Shown: positions 1-6,802 of the stretch, piece after piece
How positions within the stretch are numbered: position 1 is the first letter of the stretch
How the letters are laid out: each line of letters starts with the position of its first letter
Origin: Bacteroidota bacterium
GTDB taxonomy: Bacteria; Bacteroidota; Bacteroidia; Chitinophagales; Chitinophagaceae
Direction of reading: 5' to 3'
DNA length: 8,418 nt
Assembly: GCA_023436425.1 (NCBI GenBank)
Contig: JAEZJD010000195.1
Span: forward strand, 1 to 8,418
Notes under the pieces: model-generated
The model's database searches: none
The model's input: only the letters and a program-made list of their open reading frames with translations
What the model was told of the DNA's origin: nothing
Translations under genes and position numbers: made by a program

Positions 1-1
1 G

Positions 2-541
2 GATTTGGCCGACGATTTTAAAATAAACATTGAAGTGAACCATGCCACACTTGCCGGTCACACATTCACACACGAATTGCAGGTGGCTGCTGATGCAGGA
101 ATGCTGGGTTCAATTGACGCTAACCGGGGCGATTATCAAAACGGCTGGGATACGGATCAATTTCCAAACAATGTCAATGAATTAACTGAGGCCATGCTTG
201 TTATTCTCGAAGCAGGTGGACTGCAGGGCGGCGGTGTAAACTTCGATGCTAAGATTCGTCGCAACTCAACCGATCCAATTGATCTGTTTTATGCACACAT
301 TGGCGGTATGGATTCGTTTGCAAGAGCGTTGATAGCTGCTGACGCTATCCTTCAAAAATCTGAATACAAAAAGTTCAGACAGGAACGTTACGCGAGCTTC
401 GACGATGGCAAAGGCAAAGAGTTTGAGCAGGGAAAACTGTCCCTGGAGGATTTACGTCAATATGCAATCGAGAACGGTGAGCCCCAAGTGAGAAGCGGGC
501 GCCAGGAGTGGCTGGAAAATATCATCAATCGACATATTTAG
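2..541 (+). CDS. xylA: Xylose isomerase, C-terminal part (5' end cut by window edge)
   Basis: Xylose isomerase (EC 5.3.1.5) converts D-xylose to D-xylulose in the cytoplasm, the first step of the bacterial isomerase route for xylose. Only the last ~179 codons are present; class II enzymes are usually about 440 residues, so roughly 60% is missing upstream. The frame is open at the left edge, and the TTG at position 5 is an internal Leu codon, not a start. Numbering from that codon, the visible part carries the family's metal and catalytic signature: IExNHATLAGHTF (Glu10, His13), SIDANRGD (Asp38), GWDTDQFP (Asp49, Asp51) and NFDAK (Asp81). These correspond to the two-metal site of the TIM barrel. 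The tail (SLEDLRQYA, then SGRQEWLEN) matches the usual C-terminal arm. The stop is TAG at 539-541. The symporter gene starts 25 nt downstream with no terminator between, suggesting a shared transcript. Family identity is very secure. Confidence 0.97.
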   Translation, partial: DLADDFKINIEVNHATLAGHTFTHELQVAADAGMLGSIDANRGDYQNGWDTDQFPNNVNELTEAMLVILEAGGLQGGGVNFDAKIRRNSTDPIDLFYAHIGGMDSFARALIAADAILQKSEYKKFRQERYASFDDGKGKEFEQGKLSLEDLRQYAIENGEPQVRSGRQEWLENIINRHI

Positions 542-566
542 TCTTTAAGCAACCAAAACTAACATC

Positions 567-2195
567 ATGCATTTACTGGGTCCAATCGACTGGATTTTCA
601 TAGTCCTGTACCTGGCTGTTATTGCCGCCGTGTCCGTTTGGTCGATTAGAAGAAGCAAGGAATCTCCATCTGATTATTTTCTTGCAAATCGCAACCTCGG
701 ATGGTTTGTAATCGGCGCATCTATTCTTGCATCAAACGTAGGGTCAGAGCACATTGTGGGGTTAGCAGGCACTGCGGCTCAGTCCGGGTTAGTTATGGGG
801 CATTACGAGCTGCACTCCTGGATTATTCTTTTGCTCGGTTGGGTATTTGTCCCATTTTACATGCGCAGCATGGTGTATACAATGCCTGAATTTTTGGAGC
901 GTCGCTACAATGAAAAGTCACGAATTCTGTTATCAATAATTCAACTTTTAAGCTATATCATCACGAAAGCGTCGGTAACAATTTTTGCTGCTGCTACTGT
1001 GATTACGATATTTTTTCCAAGCGTAGATTTTTGGACAGCCGCAATCATTTTGGTTATTGTCACGGGAATTTACACGGTAATGGGCGGCTTACACGCGGTA
1101 ATGTACACGGAGGCGATTCAGGCAATTGTGTTGCTCCTGGGTTCCACCGTGTTGATGTTTTATGGCTTGCATGAAGTGGGCGGCTGGAGTGGGTTGATGT
1201 CCTCTCTGCCGAAAGAAAAATTGAACATGTTTCCTGCGCTTAGCGATCCGGAATTTCCCTGGGCTGGAATTTTGTTTGCTTCGCCGATTGTGGGTATTTG
1301 GTACTGGTGCACCGATCAACACATTGTGCAGCGATGCCTTGCTGCCAGAGACGAAAAACAGGCGAGGAGAGGAACCATTTTCGCAGCATATCTCAAGCTG
1401 ATGCCTTTCTTCATTTTCATGATTCCCGGGGTTATTGCCTTTGCTCTACACCAGCAGGGAAGACTACAACTCAACGATCCGAATGAAGCGTTTCCCACGA
1501 TGGTTCGTGATATTCTTCCTGTAGGTGTTCGCGGTCTGCTTGCTGGCGGATTGCTGGCTGCGCTAATGAGTTCGCTCGCATCGGTCTACAATGCATGCTC
1601 CACATTATTTACGATGGACATTTACAAAAAAGTAAAACCTGAAGCAGGTAATAAAGAACTGGTGAAAGTAGGACGCATTACTACTGCAGTTGTTGTGTTA
1701 TTAGGGATGGTTTGGATTCCGCTCATGTCGAAAATTTCGGGAGTGTTGTACCAGTATTTACAAAGTGTGCAATCATATTTGGCACCGCCGATTGCAGCGG
1801 TGTTTTTGCTCGGAGTCTTTTTCAAACGAATCAATGCAAAAGGAGCGTTTAGTGCAATGGTCGTCGGCTTCATCATCGGTGTAATCAGGATTGTTCTTGA
1901 GCTAAACAAAGATGCGCTCACCGGCGTGCTGCACGATTTTGCCACGTTAAACTTCTTGTATTTCTGCATTATACTATTTGTGTTTTCTATTGTTGTGATG
2001 ATTACGGTAAGCCTCTTAACTCCACGACCAGATCCACAGCAAATAAATGGATTGACATTCGCAACAACAGTTGCAGAAGATCGTGCAGCGTCCCGGGCAA
2101 GCTGGAATGCGACAGATGTGTGGCTATCTGTATTCGTCATTGCTATTATCGTTTCTGTGTTCTTATATTTTTCCCCGATGGGAATAGCAAAGTAG
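567..2195 (+). CDS. Sodium/sugar symporter, SSS family (SGLT-like)
   Basis: This 542-residue inner-membrane protein belongs to the sodium:solute symporter family and probably imports a sugar with Na+. About 14 hydrophobic segments can be counted, near residues 8-26, 45-66, 76-97, 120-145, 155-175, 182-202, 232-252, 273-295, 318-345, 369-389, 400-420, 425-445, 460-482 and 518-536. Motifs strongly recall sugar transporters of the SGLT branch: SNVGSEHIVGLAG (53-67), HYEL (79-82), WYWCTDQHIVQRCL (245-258), ALMSSLASVYN (332-342, Ser335/Ser336 at the Na2-site position) and YLQSVQSYLAPPIAAVF (397-413, Gln399 at the sugar-binding Gln). The ATG at 567 has an A-rich leader and no clear Shine-Dalgarno. 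The gene lies 25 nt after xylA and before a terminator, so xylose or a related monosaccharide is the likeliest substrate, but that is inferred from context. Family call is firm; substrate is not. Confidence 0.93.
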   Translation: MHLLGPIDWIFIVLYLAVIAAVSVWSIRRSKESPSDYFLANRNLGWFVIGASILASNVGSEHIVGLAGTAAQSGLVMGHYELHSWIILLLGWVFVPFYMRSMVYTMPEFLERRYNEKSRILLSIIQLLSYIITKASVTIFAAATVITIFFPSVDFWTAAIILVIVTGIYTVMGGLHAVMYTEAIQAIVLLLGSTVLMFYGLHEVGGWSGLMSSLPKEKLNMFPALSDPEFPWAGILFASPIVGIWYWCTDQHIVQRCLAARDEKQARRGTIFAAYLKLMPFFIFMIPGVIAFALHQQGRLQLNDPNEAFPTMVRDILPVGVRGLLAGGLLAALMSSLASVYNACSTLFTMDIYKKVKPEAGNKELVKVGRITTAVVVLLGMVWIPLMSKISGVLYQYLQSVQSYLAPPIAAVFLLGVFFKRINAKGAFSAMVVGFIIGVIRIVLELNKDALTGVLHDFATLNFLYFCIILFVFSIVVMITVSLLTPRPDPQQINGLTFATTVAEDRAASRASWNATDVWLSVFVIAIIVSVFLYFSPMGIAK

Positions 2196-2213
2196 GCAAC
2201 ACCTTTTTCATTG

Positions 2214-2245
2214 TAAACCTGGCTTCACGTCAGGTTTATTTTTTT
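2214..2245 (+). terminator. Intrinsic terminator after the symporter gene
   Basis: A near-perfect inverted repeat forms a stem of ten pairs: TAAACCTG (2214-2221) pairs exactly with CAGGTTTA (2231-2238), and a G-T pair plus a C-G pair extend it inward to a 5-nt loop (2224-2228). Seven T residues follow directly (2239-2245). This is the classical rho-independent layout on the + strand. It starts 18 nt after the symporter stop codon and so would end the xylA-symporter transcript. Its T-tract lies only 12 nt before the first possible uxuA start. Confidence 0.85.
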
Positions 2246-2257
2246 AAACTTTGATGT

Positions 2258-3430
2258 ATGCGATACATGATGGAGCAAACGATGCGTTGGTTCGGTCCGA
2301 ACGATGCGGTTAGTTTGTGGCACATTCGGCAAGCAGGTTGCACAGGTGTCGTTACCGCGTTGCACCATGTTCCCGTGGGTGAAGTTTGGACGATTGAAGA
2401 GATCGAGAAGAGAAAAAAAGTCGTTGAAGAAGCAGGAATGACTTGGACTGTTATTGAAAGTTTACCCGTAAGCGAAGACATCAAAAAACAATCAGGCAAT
2501 TATCTGCAGCACATTGAAAACTATAAGCAAAGCCTTCGCAACGTAGCATCATGTGGGTTGAAAGTAGTGACATACAACTTTATGCCTATACTTGACTGGA
2601 TGCGCACAGATGTCAGTTACGAATTACCTGACAGAAGTAGAGCATTGTATTTTGAAAGGTCTGCCTTTATTGCTTTTGATTTGTTCATGTTGAAAAGATC
2701 CGGTGCTGAAAAGGACTACTCAAAAGAGCAAATTCAAAAAGCAAAAACCCGTTTTCAGCAGATGACTGATGACGAACAGGAATCGCTTTATCGCAACGCA
2801 TTGCTAGGGTTGCCTGGAAGCGAGGAACGATTTACTGAAGAAGAAATTCTTGCTGCATTGAAAACTTACGAGACGATTGACCGGACAAAGCTGAAAGAAC
2901 ATTTGTTTTATTTTTTGCAACAAATTGTTCCTGTAGCTGAAGAATTCGGATTGAAGCTTGCTATTCACCCGGACGATCCTCCATATCCGATTTTGGGCTT
3001 ACCGCGCATCATGAGTACCGAGCAAGATGCACGAGAACTGATTGCAGCTGCGCCTTCAGCGGCCAATGGATTATGTTTTTGTACAGGATCGTTCGGCGCA
3101 AGGCCGGATAATGATCTTGTGGGCATGATCCAGAGATTAGGTGAGCATATTCATTTTTTGCATCTGCGCAATACCAAAAGAGATGAGGAAGGAAATTTTT
3201 ACGAAGCCGATCATCTCGCCGGCGATGCTGATATGCCGGCAATTGTCAAGGAAATTGTGTTGTTAATGCGGAGAAGGAAAATTTCTATTCCAATGCGCCC
3301 GGATCACGGCCATCAAATGCTGGACGACCTGTCAAAGAAGACATATCCCGGTTATAGCGCAATCGGCAGATTGCGCGGCTTGGCAGAATTGAGAGGCTTG
3401 GAGCTTGGAATCAGCAGTTGTTTGCAATAA
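2258..3430 (+). CDS. uxuA: Mannonate dehydratase
   Basis: UxuA (EC 4.2.1.8) dehydrates D-mannonate to 2-keto-3-deoxy-D-gluconate in the cytoplasm, on the route from glucuronate to the Entner-Doudoroff intermediates. The 390-residue product is close to the length of the E. coli enzyme (about 394). Conserved blocks include RWFGPNDAVSL (10-20), GVVTALHHVPVGEVW (30-44), YNFMPILDWMRTD (106-118), IHPDDPP (236-242), FCTGSFGARPDND (274-286), HFLHLRN (299-305) and MRPDHGHQ (346-353). His237, Cys275, His302 and His350 fit the Mn2+-binding positions of this TIM-barrel family, with Asp349 beside the last. The start is uncertain: in-frame ATGs lie at 2258, 2267 and 2270, and comparison with family N-termini (MEQTxRWxGPND) favours 2270. 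The gene follows a strong terminator by 12-24 nt, so it probably has its own promoter or depends on readthrough. UxuB and UxaC are not in the window. Confidence 0.96.
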   Translation: MRYMMEQTMRWFGPNDAVSLWHIRQAGCTGVVTALHHVPVGEVWTIEEIEKRKKVVEEAGMTWTVIESLPVSEDIKKQSGNYLQHIENYKQSLRNVASCGLKVVTYNFMPILDWMRTDVSYELPDRSRALYFERSAFIAFDLFMLKRSGAEKDYSKEQIQKAKTRFQQMTDDEQESLYRNALLGLPGSEERFTEEEILAALKTYETIDRTKLKEHLFYFLQQIVPVAEEFGLKLAIHPDDPPYPILGLPRIMSTEQDARELIAAAPSAANGLCFCTGSFGARPDNDLVGMIQRLGEHIHFLHLRNTKRDEEGNFYEADHLAGDADMPAIVKEIVLLMRRRKISIPMRPDHGHQMLDDLSKKTYPGYSAIGRLRGLAELRGLELGISSCLQ

Positions 3431-3431
3431 G

Positions 3432-3482
3432 GCAACGAACCGGACCAGCAGATTGAAACCGTTCGTTGCTGGCATGTTTTTT
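3432..3482 (+). terminator. Probable terminator after uxuA
   Basis: GCAACGAAC (3432-3440) is perfectly complementary to GTTCGTTGC (3461-3469), around a 20-nt loop, and six T residues follow at 3477-3482. The 7-nt gap between stem and T-run is longer than ideal. A second, mutually exclusive hairpin, CCAGCA (3445-3450) with TGCTGG (3467-3472), ends only 4 nt before the T-run. Either could act as a weak intrinsic terminator between uxuA and the DUF72 gene. It is less convincing than the terminator at 2214-2245. Confidence 0.5.
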
Positions 3483-3496
3483 CTACATTTTTCGCT

Positions 3497-4231
3497 GTGG
3501 CAAAGCCAAAGATTTATATAGGTACATCTGGATGGCTGTATCCGCACTGGCTCGGCAATTTTTATCCAGAAACGATGAAGAAGTCGCAGGATCAATTCAG
3601 CCATTATCTAAAATTTTTCAATACGGTTGAATTGAACAACTCTTTTTACCGGCTGCCTACGCGGGAACGGTTTGAAAATTGGCGAAAGAATTCACCTAAA
3701 AAATTTCTTTTTGCTGTGAAAGCAAGCCGCTTTATCACCCACATGAAAAAACTGAAAGATCCTAAAGAACCACTGAAGTTGATGCTGGGAAATGCTGACG
3801 GATTAGGAGAAAAACTCGGACCTGTTTTGTTTCAGCTACCTCCGGGATGGAAGCTCAATATTGAGCGGTTTAAAACATTTTTAAAAGCCCTGCCAAGTGG
3901 TTATCGTTTTGCTTTTGAATTTAGAAATGAAACCTGGTACAATGAAGAAGTGAATGAGTTACTCGAAAAATACAACTGTGCTTTTTGTATTTATCAGTTA
4001 GCCGGACACCATTCGCCGCTTACAATTACTGCAGATTTTGTGTACCTGCGCCTGCATGGTCCCACCGAATGGAAGTATGCAGGAAGCTACGATGATGCTG
4101 CGCTAAAGCGTTGGGCGGCGCAGTGCAAAAAGTGGATGAAAGACAAACGCGATGTATATGTTTATTTCGACAATGACCAGGCGGGATATGCAGCTTTCAA
4201 TGCCATCAGGCTGCTGGAGCTGATGAAGTGA
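3497..4231 (+). CDS. DUF72 family protein (YecE-like), function unknown
   Basis: This 244-residue product belongs to the DUF72/YecE family, TIM-barrel-like proteins widespread in bacteria with no settled biochemical role. Family hallmarks appear in order: IYIGTSGWLYPHW (6-18), VELNNSFYRLP (44-54), FAVKASRFITH (72-82), GPVLFQLPP (108-116), FAFEFRNETWY (138-148), YLRLHG (183-188) and the C-terminal YFDNDQAGYAAFNA (223-236). The length matches typical members. The likely start is GTG at 3497: it places the conserved IxIGTSGW block a few residues in, as usual, and there is no nearby ATG. The gene lies 66 nt after uxuA with a possible terminator between, so co-expression with the sugar genes is uncertain. 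It has no signal peptide and is presumably cytoplasmic. It ends 42 nt from the convergent DUF5686 gene. The family call is secure; no function should be read from position alone. Confidence 0.92.
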   Translation: MAKPKIYIGTSGWLYPHWLGNFYPETMKKSQDQFSHYLKFFNTVELNNSFYRLPTRERFENWRKNSPKKFLFAVKASRFITHMKKLKDPKEPLKLMLGNADGLGEKLGPVLFQLPPGWKLNIERFKTFLKALPSGYRFAFEFRNETWYNEEVNELLEKYNCAFCIYQLAGHHSPLTITADFVYLRLHGPTEWKYAGSYDDAALKRWAAQCKKWMKDKRDVYVYFDNDQAGYAAFNAIRLLELMK

Positions 4232-4273
4232 ACGACTGGCGCAACATTGACGGCAAGCCTCTGCCCTTTGACT

Positions 4274-6706
4274 TTAAAACCATCTGCCCCGTCGCTTATC
4301 CCACGTGGTGAATCCAACTTTAAATTGAACGGGATTGCTGAATTTGTTGGCAGCGGATGTAACTACGTAAACCCCGATTTTAAATTTATCCAAAGGATTG
4401 AACGGAGATTGAAAAGCACGTTCGACTCCTGCAAACAGTTCTGCGTAACGGAGATTTCGTTCTTGCGTAATTAAAAATCCGGTGCCTGCAATTTCTCTCA
4501 ACTTCAATTTTTTCAGCAGCGGAATTTTGTTGATCAAAAAGCCGTTGAATTCATGCACAAGATGCCCTTCATAAAATCTGTTGAAGATGGGAAATGTTGA
4601 ATCAAGCGCCTGAAAGGCTTTGCCGGGATTCATAAAGAGAAGAGGATCACCCCTTCGTTGAAACTGGTAGTCAATCAGCTTTAGATCATTTGTATTTATA
4701 AAACTTCCGGTTTTCACTGTGTACTTCGAAACTCCAATCAATCCCAGATTTACCTCCTGTTGCAAACCAAATTCCAGGTAATCCAAATCTACATCACTTG
4801 CCAGGAAGTTTTTTATCCCCTTTCGCCATTCAACAAAAGCCGTCGGCCACTTAGAACCAAGAATGATCTTTTCAAGCGGTTCTCTGCGGTATTTCTGAAA
4901 AGGAGTATACTCCAATCGTATTTTTCCATACACCGCGTTGTACGGATCGAACGGAACCGGTTGATTATTATTCAACACAGTACCGAGCAAACTGTCAACC
5001 AGTGTGCCCGTTTTATAATTACTTACCGAACGTCTGAGCGCTACGGCTAATTCATTGCGCAGAAATAATCCATTCGCCACTTCCAGCCCGTGACCACCGG
5101 CGATTTGATTATTTAAGTAAATGTTGCTGCGCTTTATCATATTGATCCATGCATCACCTTCGTAAATAAATTGAAACTCACGGGCAGCAGTAAACGTATA
5201 GTAACCTCGGTTAAACGGATTATACATTCTGTTTAGTTCCACGTTTCCGTTCACGTCTTTGTTGCGCAGTCCGTAACTAACACTACCATTTACAAAAATG
5301 TTTTTCCTGTTTTTGTAAAATTTTCCATAGCCAAGCGATGCATTTAGTCTTCCGCCACCGAAAGCAAATGGCTGATAAAGCGAAATAACGGGCGGCAAAT
5401 ACCAGCTTCTGTCTTTCTTTCTATCGTAAAATGTTTGGCCAAAAAATCCAACCTTCTGCCAGGTGATGCGATTTATTTCTTTGTCTATTGAATCGAGATA
5501 GGCTTGCGATTGCGACACTATGTACAAGCTGTCACGATACCGGATAAAGTCAGCTTCAGTCGTGGAAAGCGATACCACGCGGGCACTCCTCCAAAAGCTG
5601 CTGTCCCGTTCGTAAGCCTTGGCAGAGGTGGTGCTCAGCTCTGTATTAAAATATCGGCGGTCAAAATTTTTGTTTAAAACATAATCTGAATAGTTCACCG
5701 TAGTGGCGCCGGAATATTTGTTTTTGCTATCCTTAGCGTAATACGAAAACTCTTGTTTCTTCAACATCCACGCTTTCCCGTCAGCGAGATCATACTGTTG
5801 TGATACTTCAAAGAAATTGTACTCCTGCAAATGATAAGATGGAAAAACGAAGCGGCAGGAAATTATATTCCACGTACTATCCGAAACAGTCAATTCACCT
5901 TCGATAGTTGCATTCGTCAGTTGTCGTGGTTTTACTGAAATGGTATAAAATTTCTCCCGTCCTTTCCTTTCAATGCTCAATGTTTTGAATCTGTATGAGA
6001 TCAACCCCGTCGTGCTCACGGGTGAAACGAATGGCGTTGGAGAAATAGCAGGCACTCGTATGAGGTTTTCGTAAAAGTTAAAGTCGCCTTCTGTTGTCGA
6101 GAGATAAAAAAGGTGTCGTGCCTGACCACTTTGCTTTACGCCAACCCGCTCCTCTTTTATCTTGTCACCGTCTCTGTCTACTTTCAGCAAAATTTCGGTG
6201 ACAGCCATTCCCCGAAATCGAGTATCCGCATCGTTTTTTTTGCTTACAAATCCCGAATCCTGCTGTACGGCTTTTATATAAGCGTTGTATGAATATGCTT
6301 TCGCAGCATTCAAAATATTCTCTTTGTTTTCAACCAGGCGGCGCATGATTTCATCGGCTCTGTCCTTTAGTTTCACCTTGATTACTACTTCGGACAATGT
6401 GTTTTTTTCCTCATCGTCTTCCAAAATCACGTTTTGCAAAGTTTCTTCGCTCACCACCATCGGCAGAATGCGTGGTTTATAGCCCATCATGCTAACGACA
6501 ATCTCGTACGTGCCGGGAGAAATGAAAAGCTCGTAGCTGCCATCTTCTTTTGAAACGGTACCGCGGGAAGATGTTTTCAAATGAACCGTTGCATACGGAA
6601 GGGGCTCGAATTTATTATTCATCACCTTTCCATAGACCCTTACTTCCTGCGCACTAAGACTTAAGGCAAGCAGCGAGAAAAAGAATATTAAAACACCTTT
6701 GTTCAT
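4274..6706 (-). CDS. DUF5686 outer-membrane protein with N-terminal carboxypeptidase-like regulatory domain
   Basis: The product is 810 residues from the ATG at 6706. A signal peptide is clear: a short Lys-containing start, a hydrophobic core (residues 5-18) and a cleavage site after SAQ near residue 20. A TTG seven codons upstream (6727) could extend the frame but would bury the signal peptide, so ATG is preferred. Residues ~22-95 form a carboxypeptidase-like regulatory beta-sandwich (VYGKVMNN, PLPYATVHLKT, TVSKEDGSYEL, MMGYKPR), the domain also found at the N-terminus of SusC-like receptors. The remainder (from ~115) matches the DUF5686 family, with many alternating aromatic strands and a C-terminal RWF, as expected for an outer-membrane beta-barrel. 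No TonB plug is evident and no SusD partner is adjacent. Its role is unknown; transport or envelope assembly are possible but unproven. It is transcribed towards the DUF72 gene and divergently from the lipoprotein gene. Confidence 0.9.
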   Translation of the reverse strand: MNKGVLIFFFSLLALSLSAQEVRVYGKVMNNKFEPLPYATVHLKTSSRGTVSKEDGSYELFISPGTYEIVVSMMGYKPRILPMVVSEETLQNVILEDDEEKNTLSEVVIKVKLKDRADEIMRRLVENKENILNAAKAYSYNAYIKAVQQDSGFVSKKNDADTRFRGMAVTEILLKVDRDGDKIKEERVGVKQSGQARHLFYLSTTEGDFNFYENLIRVPAISPTPFVSPVSTTGLISYRFKTLSIERKGREKFYTISVKPRQLTNATIEGELTVSDSTWNIISCRFVFPSYHLQEYNFFEVSQQYDLADGKAWMLKKQEFSYYAKDSKNKYSGATTVNYSDYVLNKNFDRRYFNTELSTTSAKAYERDSSFWRSARVVSLSTTEADFIRYRDSLYIVSQSQAYLDSIDKEINRITWQKVGFFGQTFYDRKKDRSWYLPPVISLYQPFAFGGGRLNASLGYGKFYKNRKNIFVNGSVSYGLRNKDVNGNVELNRMYNPFNRGYYTFTAAREFQFIYEGDAWINMIKRSNIYLNNQIAGGHGLEVANGLFLRNELAVALRRSVSNYKTGTLVDSLLGTVLNNNQPVPFDPYNAVYGKIRLEYTPFQKYRREPLEKIILGSKWPTAFVEWRKGIKNFLASDVDLDYLEFGLQQEVNLGLIGVSKYTVKTGSFINTNDLKLIDYQFQRRGDPLLFMNPGKAFQALDSTFPIFNRFYEGHLVHEFNGFLINKIPLLKKLKLREIAGTGFLITQERNLRYAELFAGVERAFQSPFNPLDKFKIGVYVVTSAANKFSNPVQFKVGFTTWDKRRGRWF

Positions 6707-6802
6707 AAAATCGTTTGCAAATTTCAACCAAAGCTGACGAGCTTTAATAGCTGAAGCAATAATTCCATTTGATTTAACAGAACTAAGCTTTTAATTTTCT
6801 TT
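6707..6802. other. Divergent intergenic region between DUF5686 and lipoprotein genes
   Basis: This 96-nt AT-rich gap separates two divergent starts (6706 on -, 6803 on +), so promoters for both genes should lie here. A short perfect hairpin, AAAGCT-GACG-AGCTTT, occupies 6730-6745. Its 6-bp arms could be an operator or chance. Sequences partly like the Bacteroidota -7 element (TAnnTTTG) occur on both strands, ending near 6771 on + and lying near 6717-6724 on -, but neither has a well-placed -33 partner. No promoter is called. Confidence 0.45.

Noticed and set aside
5..7. TTG as a start codon for a 178-residue protein
   Set aside because: The reading frame continues to the left edge and the conserved xylose isomerase sequence clearly extends upstream, so this is an internal codon of a truncated gene.
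1089..1498. Short overlapping frames on both strands within the symporter gene
   Set aside because: They are 60-77 codons, overlap conserved transporter motifs and have no family resemblance; treated as shadows.
1622..2140. 172-codon open frame on the - strand inside the symporter gene
   Set aside because: It is fully antisense to a well-conserved membrane protein, its translation is low-complexity Thr/Ser/Ile-rich as expected for the reverse of hydrophobic codons, and it shows no recognisable domain or start signal.
4232..4273. Possible bidirectional terminator between the convergent DUF72 and DUF5686 genes (GGCA at 4252-4255 with TGCC at 4262-4265)
   Set aside because: The stem is only four pairs and there is no T-run on either side, so it is not distinguishable from chance.
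4247..4474. 75-codon + strand frame at the 3' end of the DUF5686 gene
   Set aside because: It lies almost wholly antisense to the conserved C-terminus of the DUF5686 protein and has no recognisable content.
6743..6771. Candidate Bacteroidota promoter for the lipoprotein gene (TTTA near 6743 and TCCATTTG at 6764-6771)
   Set aside because: Both elements deviate from the TTG / TAnnTTTG pattern and the spacing is slightly short, so the match is too weak to call.
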